Positions 37,402-48,930 of a stretch of DNA of 64,000 bases are shown here, piece after piece. Numbering within the stretch: the first letter of the stretch is position 1; every line of letters begins with the position of its first letter. The DNA is from Varanus komodoensis. Its lineage: Eukaryota; Chordata; Lepidosauria; Squamata; Varanidae. A program made the translations under genes and the position numbers. The notes beneath the pieces were generated by a model. That model was not told where the DNA came from. It worked only from the letters and a program-made list of their open reading frames with translations, and made no database searches. The stretch covers positions 26,585,390 to 26,649,389 of the forward strand of contig NW_025335317.1 in NCBI RefSeq assembly GCF_004798865.1, in the 5' to 3' direction.

Positions 37402-39012
37402 CCTACCTTGGTGCATACCCCTAACCCTAATATAGGGCGAAAGTTCCATTGAAGAGAGGCCGATTTTGAAAGGGCCTTCAGTGAGTGGCTTTTTCCTCAC
37501 AGCTCAACATTTCAGCACAATCTAAAAACATTCCAACCATCTGAATCATGCCAGGACACCATGTTTTCGGAACCCTAACTCTACCCTGGTACACACCCTT
37601 AACCCTAATATGGGGCAAAAGTTTGACTGAAAAGAGGGCGATCTTGAAAAAGTTTTGAGTGACTTTCTCTGCACATCTCAACATTTCTGGCCATTCCAAA
37701 AACATTCCAACCGTATAAATTATGCCGGGACACCACGTTTTCTTAACCCTAACCTTACCCTGGTTCAGAACCCTACCACTAATATATGGTGAATGTTCAA
37801 CTGAAAAGAGGGAGATTTTGAAAAAGCCTTCCTGAAAAAGCTTTTTCTGCACATCACAACATTTCTCCCCATACCAAACATATTCCAACCAACAAAATCA
37901 TGCCTGGACACCTCGTTTCCCCAACCATAACCCTACCCTGGTGCACACAACTAACCCTAATATAGGGTGAAAGTTCCACTGAAAAAAGGGCAATTTTAAA
38001 ACCTTCATTGAGTGACTTTCTCTGCACAGCTTAACATGTAAGCCCCTCCTAAACATATTCCAACCATCTAAATAATGCCAGCACACTATATTTCCCCTAC
38101 CCTGGTGCACACCCAAAACCCTAATATAGGGCAAATGTTCCACTGAAAAGAGGGCGATTTTGAAAAAGCCTACCTTAAGCAGCTTTTTCTGCAGAGCTCT
38201 ACATTTCTACCCATTCAAAACACATTCCAACCATCAAAATCATGCCAGGACACCTCGTTTTTCTAACCCTAACCCTACCCTGGTGCACACTCCTAACCCT
38301 AATATAGGCTGAAAGTTCAACTGAAAAGAGGTCGATTTTTTAAAAAGCCTTGCTTGAGTGATTTTTTCTGCACAACTCAACATTTCAGTCCCTTCTAAAA
38401 ACATTCCAACCATCCAAATCATGCCAGGAAACCTCGTATTCCTAACACTAACCCTACCCTGGTGCACACCCCTAACCCTCATACGGGGTGAAAGTTACAC
38501 TGAAAAAAGGGCAATTTTGAAAAAGCCTTGCTTGAGTGGCTTTTTCTGCACAGCTCAAAATGTCTGCCCATTCTAAACACATTCCAACCATCAAGATCAT
38601 GTCAGGACACCTCGTTTTCCTAACCCAACCCTACCCTGGTGCTTACTCAAACAACTAATATATGGTGAAGTTCCACTGAAAAGAGGGCAATTTTGAAAAA
38701 TCCTTCCTTGAGCAGCATTTTCTGCACAGCTCAACATTTCTGCCCATTCTAAAAACATTCAATCCATCAAAATCATGCCAGGTCACCTTGTTTCGCCAAC
38801 TGTAGCCCTACCCTGGTGCACACCCTTAACCCTAATACAGCGTGATAGTTCCACTGAGAAGAGGCAAATTTGGAAAAAGCCTTCCTTGAGTTGCTTTTTC
38901 TGCACAGCTCAAAATTTCTGCCCATTCTAAACACTTTCCAACCATCAAAATCATGCCAAAACACCTCATTTTCCTAACCCCAACCCTACATTGGTACCTA
39001 CCCTTTCCCGTA
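37402..39012. repeat. Telomere-motif satellite, left part (about 9 units of ~178 bp)
   Basis: Head-to-tail units spaced 167-180 bp. A typical unit has CCTAACCCTAATATAGGGCG, AAAGTTCCACTGAAAAGAGG, GGCTTTTTCTGCACAGCTCA, ACATTTCTGCCCATTCTAAA, ACCATCAAAATCATGCCAGG, ACACCTCGTTTTCCTAACCC and TAACCCTACCCTGGTGCACA. Each unit therefore carries two short clusters of CCCTAA, the vertebrate telomere repeat. Units differ by many point changes, so the array is not freshly homogenised. Open frames across the minus strand are by-products of the repeat and shift frame because 178 is not a multiple of three. Confidence 0.93.
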
Positions 39013-42000
39013 ATTTATTTATTTATTTATTTAGGATATTTGTATGCTGTCCTTTGCAAGAGCTTCAGGATGGCTTACACAATAAAATACAAATATCTAA
39101 CATAAGATAAATGAACGACCCACTCTGGCTGCAATTAAAATATGATGATAAAATTCAATATTAAAACTTATTAAAATATTGATTTTTTTTTTCTATTTTG
39201 GTTGCTGTTTTGTAACTCTTGGAAAAAAAAATCGTTGCTAGTATGGAAGAATTACAGAAGACATTTTTGGCAATACAGACTTCTTTAGCAGCTTTGCAAT
39301 CATTCCAACAGGTGAAACTAATACGGCAGGGGACTATGTTAATTAAACTTGGTCTTTTTTTAGTTGAACAAAAAGGACGCTTTGACAAAATAGACGATTC
39401 CATAAATGAGGCTTTGGGCAAACAAACCAAAATTGAACAGAATATACAAAATATGCAACAGGCAGATGGAAAATCTGAAATGGTAAATAAAGAAATTCAA
39501 TCAGAAAAGCCAACAAGGAAACCATCATGGGATTTGCTTGTAAAAAAGCAACAACTATCATAGGAATTGTTTGTAAAAAAGCAACAAGTAGATGGAAAAT
39601 TTGAAACAGTTGACAAAGCAATACAAATAGAATTAGTAAAGTCAATAAGTAGATCTTCATGGGATCTACTTGTCATGTTGGAGAAAGAGAAGGAAAAAGA
39701 GAAGACAGCTAAATATGTAAGAGAGTTTAGGTTTATGTGGCTGCCAAGAGAAGGAGTTTGGTTTATTGGGCTGCAGGCACTTCATTTGAAGACATTTATT
39801 GTTTCATCTCAATGATTTAAAATGAAGCAAGCAGCAATATCCGGCAGAGGTAAAAAGAAAAAGTAAGAAATTTTGTATTTTTTAAATTTTTTTCAAAAAG
39901 GAATGATTTAAACAGGTTGGGATGTTTGTATGTGTTATGGAAAGGTTAAACTACCATTGCTGACGATAAAAGGGGTGGACAAAAACGAGATGTGTCAACG
40001 ACGATAAAGATCTGATTTCTTAGACTAAAGGATGTCTAAGTTTGATGAAATATAAGTAACTTAGCTGAAAGAGAGCTTGTTTGAAAGATGTTATAGGTAA
40101 TAGTTGTTTGTTAAACAGACTAGTTAAGATATCTTAAAGAGGCTAAGTAGTTGTTGGATAGGTGAACACAAACTAATTTTTTCTTTTTTTTTATGTTATG
40201 GAGTAAAAAATAAGAAAAAATTAGTAAATTAGCTATAGAAAGTTTGTTTTAAAAGATATTATAGCTGAGATGCCTTTAAAGATGTTAAATGGATGTCCTT
40301 GATTTTATTTGTAATTGTGGTAGGGAGGAATTTATCTGTCTAGTGTCAGAAAAATGAAAAGATTCTGAATTGTGTAGAAATGTTTAGATTGAACCGGTCA
40401 TTGAAGAAGAAAGAAGATATTGATTTACATCCAACTTGGAGATCCTTTCCTTTAATATTGGTTAAGAGAAACTGGACTTTGTAAGAAATGGATGGACTGT
40501 TCTTACTGATGAAGGAGAAAGAAAATAGTGACTTCTATCAAATTTGGAACTTATTATTTTTTTTATTGGCTGGAGAAACGGGATTTGGCATAAATTTAGA
40601 GATGCTTTCAAGTGATTATAAACTGATTTAAATATGAATATATAAGGTTAAAAAATATGTAGTAGGGGGTCGACCCAGTTAATCCGATGTATGTAATGAT
40701 TGATATTTTTAGTGCTAGTTCAAAAATTTTAATAAAATTTAATTAAAAAAATATTGATTAAAGAACTTAACCTGCAGAGCTCTACATTTTCTGGCGCCGA
40801 AAAACATAATGACGGTGCCAGGCGGACCTCTCTGGGGAGCGCATTCCATAGATGGGGTGCCACCGCAGAGAAGGCCCTCCTCCGGGTACACTGTCTCCTA
40901 ACATCTTTCACAGAGGGTTCCCGGAGGAGGGCTTCTGCTGCCGATCTCAGGGGGCAGGAGGGCAAATAGGGAAGAAGGATTTCCTTTAGGTATCCTGGTC
41001 CCAAGCCGTTTAGGGCTTCATAGGTAATAACCAGCACCTTGAATTGAGCCCGGACTTCGATGGGAAGCCAGTGGAGCTGATAGAGGACTGGGGTTATATG
41101 AGAATAACGCCCAGTCCCCAACAGCATCCTGGCAGCTCTATTTTGAACCATCTGAAGTATCCGGACTAACTTCAAGTGCAGCCCCATGTAAAGCGCATGA
41201 CAGAAATCCAAACGAGAAGTAACCAATATGTGTGTTACTGTTGCTAGGCAATCCTCCTCCAGGTAGGGACGCAGCTGATGGATTAGCCGAAGCTGGGGAA
41301 AGCGCTCCTCACCACCGCTTTTACTTGAGCTTCCCAGGACAGCTCTGGGTCGAGGAGCACTCCCAAGCTGCAGACCCTGTCCTTTAGAGGGAGTGCAACC
41401 CCGTCCAGGGCAAGGCTCAAGTTACCTACCCAGGAGCTCGAATCACCGACCAACAGAACCTCCGTCTTATCTGGATTGAGTTTCAGTTTATTGGCCCTCA
41501 TCGAGCCCATTACCTCGGCCAGGCACAGTACAGCCACTGTTCAGTACAGCCACTGCCTCACCTGGATTAGTTGAAAAAGAGAGGTAGAGCTGGGTGTCAT
41601 CAGCATACTGATGACTCCGCAGCCCAAACCTCCTGATGACCTCTCCCAGCGGTTTCATGTAGATATTAAATAGCAAAGGGGACAAAATGGAACCCTGAGG
41701 TACTTCATGGCAAAGTTGCCATGGCACAGAGCCAAAGTCCCCCAGCACCACCTTCTGGAATTGGCCATCAAGGTAGGAACGGAACCACTTCCAAGCAGTG
41801 CTTCCTACTCCTGGTACTGCCAGCCTATCCAGGAGGATACCATGGTCAATGGTATCGAAAGCCACTGAGAGGTCCAGGAAAACCAACAGGGGCACACTCC
41901 CCGTCTCTCTCCCTGCACAATTCATCATACAGGGCGACCAAGGTTGATTCAGTACCGTACCTGGGTCTGAAGCCAGACTGAAATGGGTCCAGATAATCAG

Positions 42001-44187
42001 TTTCATCCAAGAGTGCTTGGAGTTGTCCCGCCACCACCCATTCCAACACCTTGCCCAAAAATGGGATGTTGCCCACTGGTCTATAATTGGTGGCCATTTC
42101 TGGATCCAGAGACGCCTTCTTTAGGACAGGCCTGATTACCACCTCTTTTAAAGGACTGGGCACCCGGCCATCCCTCAGAGAGGCATTAATAACCTCCAGG
42201 ATCCAAGAACCAATCCTGTGTTTTGCTTTTGTCAGCAGCCACGAAGGGCAAGGTTCGAGTAAGCAGGTGGTAGTTCATACTTGTCCAAGCACCTTGTCCA
42301 CATCATCAGGCCGCAGTAACTGAAATTCATCCATTAATACCTGACCAGACGGAGTCATCGGCATCTCCCCTAAAGGATCTGAATCACTTGTGGAGCCCAG
42401 CTCATGACGAATCTGAGCGATTTTCTCCTTAAAGTGCTGGGCAAAGTCGTCACAGCGGGCCATCGATGGTGGTATAGGATCTTTCTTAGGGCAGGGGTAT
42501 ATCAGCCCATATATCACTCAAAAAAGCTCCGCTGGATGGCACTGTGAGGAGGCAATGGAAGTGGAAAAGAATTTCTTCTTCACTGCCCTCACCGCCACAG
42601 CATAGGCTTGATAATGAGCATGTAGGCGTGTTCAGTCAGATTCATCCCGTGATTTTCTCCACCTATGCTCTAGACGTCTCCCAACCCGCTTCATCGCCCG
42701 TAATTCAGATGTATGCCATGGGGATGAACGGGCTCTGCCTGGCAGGAGAGGATGCTTAGCGGCGATCGTGTCAATTGCTCTGGCCATTTCCCCATTCCAC
42801 AGTTCAACCAAAGCATCAACAGAAGCGCCAGCTTTATCAACCAGAAAATCCCCCAGAGCCTTCAGGAATCCATCCAGATCCATCCGGCTCTGAGGGTGGA
42901 CCATCACAACAGGATCTGCACCCTTACAGAGGGAAAGGCCAGCTCCGAGCTCAAATCTCACGAGGAAGTGATCTGACCATGACAAGCGAGTCAGACACAA
43001 ATTCCACACCCTCAAATCACCCTCATCCTGCCACGTTGAAAAAAACAGGTCCAGCGTGTGACCACGTTCATGGGTTGGGCCTATGACATGTTGAGACAGC
43101 CCCATGGCTGTCATGGAGGCCATGAAGTCCTGAGCTGCCCTGGTCAGAACAGTCTCAGCATGAAGATTGAAGTCCCCCAGGACCAACATCCTGGGGGTCT
43201 TCAACACCAGGTCCGAGACGATCTCCATCGGCTCAGGCAGAGAGTCTGATAGGCAGAAGGGTGCACGGTACACCAGCAGAATCCCCAATCTGTCTTGATC
43301 GCCCAGCATCAGGTATAAGCACTCTAGACCTGGTCTCAAGAGAACAGGAAGCCCCACGAGGGAAATAGAAGCTCAGTAAATTAAAGCGACCCCCATCCCC
43401 TCCGGACGTGGCTGTTGCCAAACTAGATACCCAGGCGGGCACAGCTGAGAGAGGGCTACATCACCCCACTCTCCCACCCAGGTCTCTGTAACTCTAGCCA
43501 GGTCGGCCCCCTCATCCACAATTAAGTCGTGGATGAGGGATGTTTTATGATGGACTACCTGGCATTGAGCAGCAGTACCGCCAGGCCCAAGGGGCGGTTG
43601 ATAAGCTTACTCGGAACCTTCTGGTTGGGGGAAAAGCCAGGAGGTGGAACAGGTGTCTGTTCCTCCTTCTTCTATGCTGACATGTTAATCCCCAAACGCC
43701 ATATTGAACCTTGCCCAACATCACCCCTCTGGGGTGCCCATGTGCTCCCCAGGCAACCCCATAAAAACAGCAGCCAGATGTGGAGTCACTAAAACAAATC
43801 CAATAAAATACAATTTAAAACCCTCCAACCATCCACTGCAAAACACACACACACAAAGTTCCAGGCCCAGTCCAGCCCAGCCCAGCACGGCACGGCCCCG
43901 AACAGTCCCAAACAGCGAGGATGCCCTTAGGCTGGCCACAGGGTGCAGCCGGCGAGTTAAGCCTGCAGCCTCGGCCCGTGCCCAGCCCCCAACTGGAACA
44001 GATGCCACCCACACCGGGGGGGGGAGGGCAAGGGTGGGGCCAGCGGAGAATTTGCTGGCACGGATGGCAGAGCCGCAGCCCAGCACCATCCATCTCAGGT
44101 CCCTGGTCCCGCAGTAGCCACCGTATGTCACAGCAATGTCAGCGTCAGCGAGCAGGTCGGCGGCAGCAGCGGCCAGTCAGTCCCCGG
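39013..44187 (-). mobile_element. L2-clade LINE, decayed, inserted in the satellite
   Basis: The 3' end lies at the left with an (AAAT)n tail (39013-39033 on the plus strand) and the L2-type end GTAAGCCATCCTGAAGCTCT; the 5' UTR is GC-rich (43.8-44.19 kb). Coding pieces on the minus strand: APE endonuclease (43357-42632: RMLVLGDFNLHAE, GPTHERGHTLDLFFST, SDHFLVRFE), RT (42163-41488: NYRPVGNIPFLGKVLEWVVA, FLDLSVAFDTIDH, PQGSILSPLLFNIYM, YADDTQLYLS) and C-terminus (41226-40729: SRLDFCHALYMGL, HITPVLYQLHWLPIEVRAQF). The pieces are in different frames, so it is inactive, though the RT motifs themselves survive. A younger L1-like element interrupts it at 39185-40747. Satellite resumes on both sides with only a few bases lost. 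Confidence 0.88.
39185..40747 (+). mobile_element. L1-like non-autonomous LINE inserted in the L2
   Basis: A 1.56-kb A-rich element flanked by a 12-bp direct repeat AAAATATTGATT (39173-39184 and 40748-40759). Its 3' end is TTTTAATAAAATTTAATTAA plus poly-A-like sequence. It encodes two adjacent open pieces, 39219-39563 (115 codons; MEELQKTFLAIQTSLAAL) and 39567-39815, separated by one stop. Both are charged, glutamine/lysine-rich and heptad-like, as in an L1 ORF1 coiled coil, and both share a repeated motif (ADGKSEMVNK / VDGKFETVDK; PSWDLLVKKQQ / SSWDLLVMLEK). No RT is present, so it resembles a 'half-L1' or an internally deleted L1. L1 kinship rests on architecture and tail, not on a recognised domain. 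Confidence 0.6.
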
Positions 44188-47100
44188 GTGAAAGTTCCAC
44201 TGAAAGGTGGGCGATGTTGAAGAATCCTTCCTTGAGTCGCTATTTCTGCACAGGTCAAAATTTCAGCCCCTTCTAAACACATTTCAACCATCAAAATCAT
44301 GCCAGGACACCTCGTTTTGGCAACACGAACCCTACCCTGGGGCACATCCCTAACCTTAATATAGGGCGAATGTTCCACTGAAAAATGGGCGACTTTGAAA
44401 AAGCCTTCCTTGAGTAACTTTCTCTGCACAGCTCAACATTTCAGCCTATTCTAAACATATTCCAACCATCAAACTCATGCCAGGACATCTTGTTTCCCCA
44501 ACGGTAACCCTACCCTGGTGCACACCCCTAACCCTAATATAACATGATAGTTCCACTGAAAAGAGGCCGATTTGAAAAACTTTCCTTGAGTCGCTGTTTC
44601 TGCACAGCTCAACTTTCTGCTGATAATGAACACATGCCAAACATCAAAATCATACCATGGGTCCTCGTTTCCCCAACCCTAACCAGGTGTACACCCCTAC
44701 CCCTAATATATGGCGAAAGATCCATTGAAAAGAGGGCCATTTTGAAAAAGACTTGTTTGAATGGCTTTTTCTGCACAGCTCAAAATTTCTGCCCATTCTA
44801 AACACTTTCCAACCATCAAAATCATGCCAGGACACCTCGTTTTCCTAACCCTTTTCTGTAAAACATGGCAAATGTTCCACTGAAAGGTGAGTGATTTTGA
44901 AGAAGCCTTCCTTGAATCACTTTTTCTGTACAGTTCAACATTTCTTCCCATTCTAAAAACATTCCAACTATAAAAATCATGCCAGGTCTCTTCGTTTTGC
45001 AAACCCCAACCCTACCGAGGTGCACAACCCTAACCTTAATATAGGGTGAATGTTCCACTGAAAAGAGGGCAATATTGAAAAAGCCTTCCGTGAGCAGCAT
45101 TTTCTGCACAGCTCAACATTTCTGCCCACTCTAAAAACATTCAATCCATCAAAATCATGCCAGGACTCCTCATTTCGGCAACCCTAACCCTACCCTGGGG
45201 CACACCCCTAACCCAAATATAGGGCGAATGTTCCACTGAAAAAAGGGCAATTTTGAAAAAGCCTTCCTTGAGTAACTTTGTCTACACAGTTCAACATTTC
45301 AGCACATTCTAAACATATTCCAACCATCAAACTCATGCCAGGACACCTCATTTCCCCAACCTTAACCCTACCCTGATGCGTGATGTTTCTACTGAAAAGA
45401 GGCCGATTTGAAAAAAGCCTTCCTTGAGCAGCTTTTTCTGCACAGCTCAACATTTCTGCCCATAATAAATACATGCCAAACATCAAAATCATGCCAGGAG
45501 TCCACGTTTCCCCATCCCTAAACCTACCCTGCAGCACAACCCCTACTTCGAATATAGCGCAAAAGATCCATTGAAAAGTGGGCGATTTTGAAAAAGCCTT
45601 CCTTGAGCAGGATTTTTTGCACAGCTCAACATTTCTGCCCATTCTAAACATATTATAAGCATCAAAATCATGCCAGGACACCTCGTTTTCCAAACCCTAT
45701 CCCTACCCTGGTGCACACCCCTAGTCCTAACATAGGGCCAAAGTTCCACTGAAAAAAAGGTGAATTGGAAAAAGCCTTCCTTGAGTAAGTTTTTCCAAAC
45801 AGCTCAACATTTCTGCCCATTCTAAACACTTTCCAAACATCCAAATCATGCCAGGAAACCTCCTTTTCCTAACCCCAACCCTAGCCTAGTGCACACCCTT
45901 AACTGTAATAGTGGGCGAAAGTTTCAAAGAAATGTGGGCAATTTTGAAGAGGATGTCTTTGAGTCATTTTTTGCACAGATCAACATTTCTGCCCATTATA
46001 AACACACTCCAACCATCAAAATCACGGCAGCACACCTTGTTTCCCCAACCCTAACCATACGCTGGTGGACACTCATAACTCTTATATAGGGCGACAGTTC
46101 CACTAAAAAGAGACCGATTTGGAAAAAGCCTTCCTTGAGACGCTTTTTCTGCACAGCTGACCATTTCTGCCCATTCTAAACACATGCCAACCATCAAAAT
46201 CATGCCAAGAGTCCTCGTTTCCACAACCATAACCGTACCCTGGTGCACACCCCGAACCCTAACGTAGTGCAAAAGTTCCACTGAAAAGAAGGCGATTTGG
46301 AAAAAGTCTTGCCTGAGTCAATTTCATGCACAGCTCAATATTTTGGCCCATTCTGAACACACTCTGACCATCAAAATCACGCCAGCACACCTCGTTTTCC
46401 TAACCCCAACCCTACCCTGGTGCACACCCCTATCCCTAATATAGGTCGAAAGTTCCACTGAAAAGAGGCCGATTTGGAAAAAGCCTGTCTTGAGTCACTT
46501 TTTTTGCATAGCTGAACATTTCTACCCACTCTAAACACATGCCAACCATCAAAACCATGCCTGGAGTCCTCATTTCCACAACTGTAACCCTATCCTGGTG
46601 CACACCCCTAAGCCTAGGGTGGAACGTCCATTGAAAAGAGGGTGATTTTGAAAAAGCCTTCCTTGAGCCGTTTTTTCTGCACAGCTCAACATTTCTGCCC
46701 TTTCTAAACTACCCTCGTGCACACCCCGACCCCTAATTTAGGGCAAAAGATCCATTGAAAAGTTGCTGATTTTAAAAAGCATTGCTTGGGTGGCTTTTTC
46801 TGCACAACTCAACATTTCTGCCCATTCTAAACACACTCCGACCATCAGAATCATGCCAGGACACCTCGTTTCCCTAACCCCAACCCTTCCCTGGTGCACA
46901 CCCCTAACCCTAATAAAGGGTTACAGTTCCATTGAAAAGAAGTTCATTTTGAAAAAGCCTTCCTTGAGTACCTTCTTCTGCACAGCTCAACATTTCTGCC
47001 CATTCTAAACACCTCCCAACCATCAAAATCATGCCAGGACACATCGTTTCCCCAACCCTAACCCTACCCCGGTGCACACCCCTAATCCTAATATAGAGCG

Positions 47101-47779
47101 AAAGTTTCACTGAAAAGAGAGAGATTGGGAAAAAGCCTTCCTTGAGCAGATTTTCTCCACAGCTCAGCATTTCAGCCCATTCTAAACACATTCCAGACAT
47201 CAAAATCATGCCCGCTCACCTCGTTTCCCCAACCCGAACCCTACCATGCTGCACACCCCTAACCGTAATAGAGGGCGAAAGTTCCACTGAAAAAGGAGCC
47301 ATTTTTTAAAAACCTTCCTTGAGCAGCTTTTTTGCACAGCTCAACATTTCTGCCCATTCTAAACATATTCCAACCATCAAAGTCATGCCAGCACACCTAG
47401 TTTTCCGAACCCTAGCCCTACCCTGGCACACACCCGGCCCCTAACATGGGGCGGAACTTCCATTGAAAAGACTTCCATTCAAACTTCCATTTGAAAAAGC
47501 CTTGCTTGAGTCGCTTTTTCTGAACAGCTGAACATTTCTGCCCATTCTAAACTCATTCCAACCATCAAAATCATGCCAGGACACCCCGTTTTCCGAACTC
47601 TAACCCTACCCTAGTGCACACCCCTAACCCTAATATAGGGTGAAAGTTCTACTGAAAAGAGGCCAATTTGGAAGAAGCCTTCCTTGAGCAGCTTTTTTTG
47701 CACAGCTCATTTCTGCCCACTCTAAACACATTCCAAGCACCAAATGCTGTCAGCACACCTCGTTTTCCTAACCCTAACC
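44188..47779. repeat. Telomere-motif satellite, right part (about 20 units of ~178 bp)
   Basis: Continues the same array and strand as 37402-39012. Examples of unit starts: about 45027 (CCCTAACCTTAATATAGGG), 45207, 45539 and 45717. A few units have lost the telomere-like segment (near 44850, 45380 and 46600-46720). The array ends in CCTAACCCTAACC directly against the right hAT element. Confidence 0.93.
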
Positions 47780-48189
47780 CAGTGATGGTGAACCTTTTAG
47801 AGACCGAGTGCCCAAACTTTAATCCAAAAGCCCAAACTGTAATCCAAATGTGCCAACTCTGCAATGAAACCTGAAAACTGAGTTTAATTTGGAAAAAACA
47901 ACGCACAGCCAGTCCAAAGAGATATCTATCTATCTATCTATCTATCTATCCTTGGCAGCACACTGACCTGGCCATGTGAAAGCTCAGCTGAGTCATGGCT
48001 AATGAGTCGTGGCCTGTGATATCATCCCCTTGCGCCGCTACTGCTTTCCGAGCATGCACATGGCCCCTATGTGCGCTGTTATCTGATGCTCGGTTGTTGG
48101 GACTAGGCTGGGGTGACTTGGCTCCTGTGCCAACAGAGAGGGCTCTGTGTGCCCACTGTGACACGCATTTCATAGGTTCGCCATCACTG
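47780..48189 (+). mobile_element. hAT-type non-autonomous element (right boundary copy)
   Basis: 410 bp from CAGTGATGGTGAACCTTTTA to CATAGGTTCGCCATCACTG; the ends are inverted repeats (CAGTGATGGTGAACCT against AGGTTCGCCATCACTG). It contains a short ATCT microsatellite (about 47927-47950) and no transposase. The terminal sequence belongs to the 'CAGTGATGGCGAACC' hAT group that includes OposCharlie-like elements of tetrapods. Confidence 0.85.
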
Positions 48190-48713
48190 ACCTATATTGT
48201 GGATAATGACTTTTTAAAAATACCTTAAACACAGTAATAGTAATTTAGTTTTTGTGACTTGCATAAAATGTGAAAAAAGAAAATTGTTTTTTCTAGTGCA
48301 ATAGTACTTGACTCTGTTATCACCAGTGAAGCCAAGGGTTGGGAAATTTAGAACAGATAAAAGGAAGAACTCCTTCACACGGCTCATACTTAAAGTATGG
48401 AATTAACTAGCCCTAGATGTAGTGATGGCGGCTAACTTGGATGTCTTTAAAAAGGAATATGTAAATTCATAGGAGAAAAGGCTATCAATGGCTGGCAATC
48501 ATGATAGCTATAAATTACCTCCAGCACTGGTGGCAGTATGCCATTCAATATCAGTTCCTGGGGAACATCAGCTTTAGTGCGCTATTGCCGTTCGTAGACT
48601 TCTCAATGGCACCTATTTGGCTACCATGGAAATAGAATGCTGTAATAGATAGGCCATCCAGCATGGCTCTTCTTGTGCTCTTACAAATGGACATGGAAAT
48701 CAAATTTGATGCC

Positions 48714-48930
48714 ATACAATAGTGATTAAGAGTGCAGGACTGGGGATCCTGGAACTTTGGGTTCCAGTCCCCACTCAGTCTCAGTAACTTTGGGTCAGTC
48801 ACAGACTCTCAGCCCAACCTATCTCACAGAGTTCTTGTTGTGAGGATAAGATTGAGAGGAGGAGAAATATGTAAGCCACCCTGAATTCCTTGAAAGGAAA
48901 AAAGAAGGTATATAAATATAAATAAATAAA
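48714..48930 (+). repeat. tRNA-derived SINE (Sauria type)
   Basis: Plus-strand copy: head TAGTGATTAAGAGTGCAGGA, B box TTTGGGTTCCAGTCCCCACT, body ACTTTGGGTCAGTCACAGAC, GTTCTTGTTGTGAGGATAAG, tail GTAAGCCACCCTGAATTCCT and an AAATAAATAAA end. Confidence 0.85.

Larger units (their letters stand above)
37166..48197 (+). mobile_element. 11-kb composite block: hAT element - telomere-motif satellite - hAT element, with outer 8-bp duplication
   Basis: Two same-orientation hAT-type elements (37174-37394 and 47780-48189) enclose a ~178-bp satellite array. The 8 bases before the left element (37166-37173, GCCTATAT) and the 8 after the right element (48190-48197, ACCTATAT) match at 7 of 8 positions, as an hAT target-site duplication would. 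The inner flanks do not match the partner flank of either element (CCGCAAGC after the left, CCCTAACC before the right). The simplest reading is that the outermost ends were used as one transposon, or that one inserted element was later duplicated and filled by satellite. Without the later L2 and L1-like insertions the block would be about 5.8 kb. Confidence 0.65.

Noticed and set aside
37478-47209. Many minus-strand open frames of 60-160 codons with repeated motifs such as MILMVGMCLEWAEMLSCAEK
   Set aside because: They are translations of the ~178-bp satellite. The frame rotates between units, and there is no start, splice or domain evidence.
37402-47779. CRISPR-like regular spacing in the satellite
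   Set aside because: Whole units repeat head to tail with no unique spacers, and this is vertebrate DNA.
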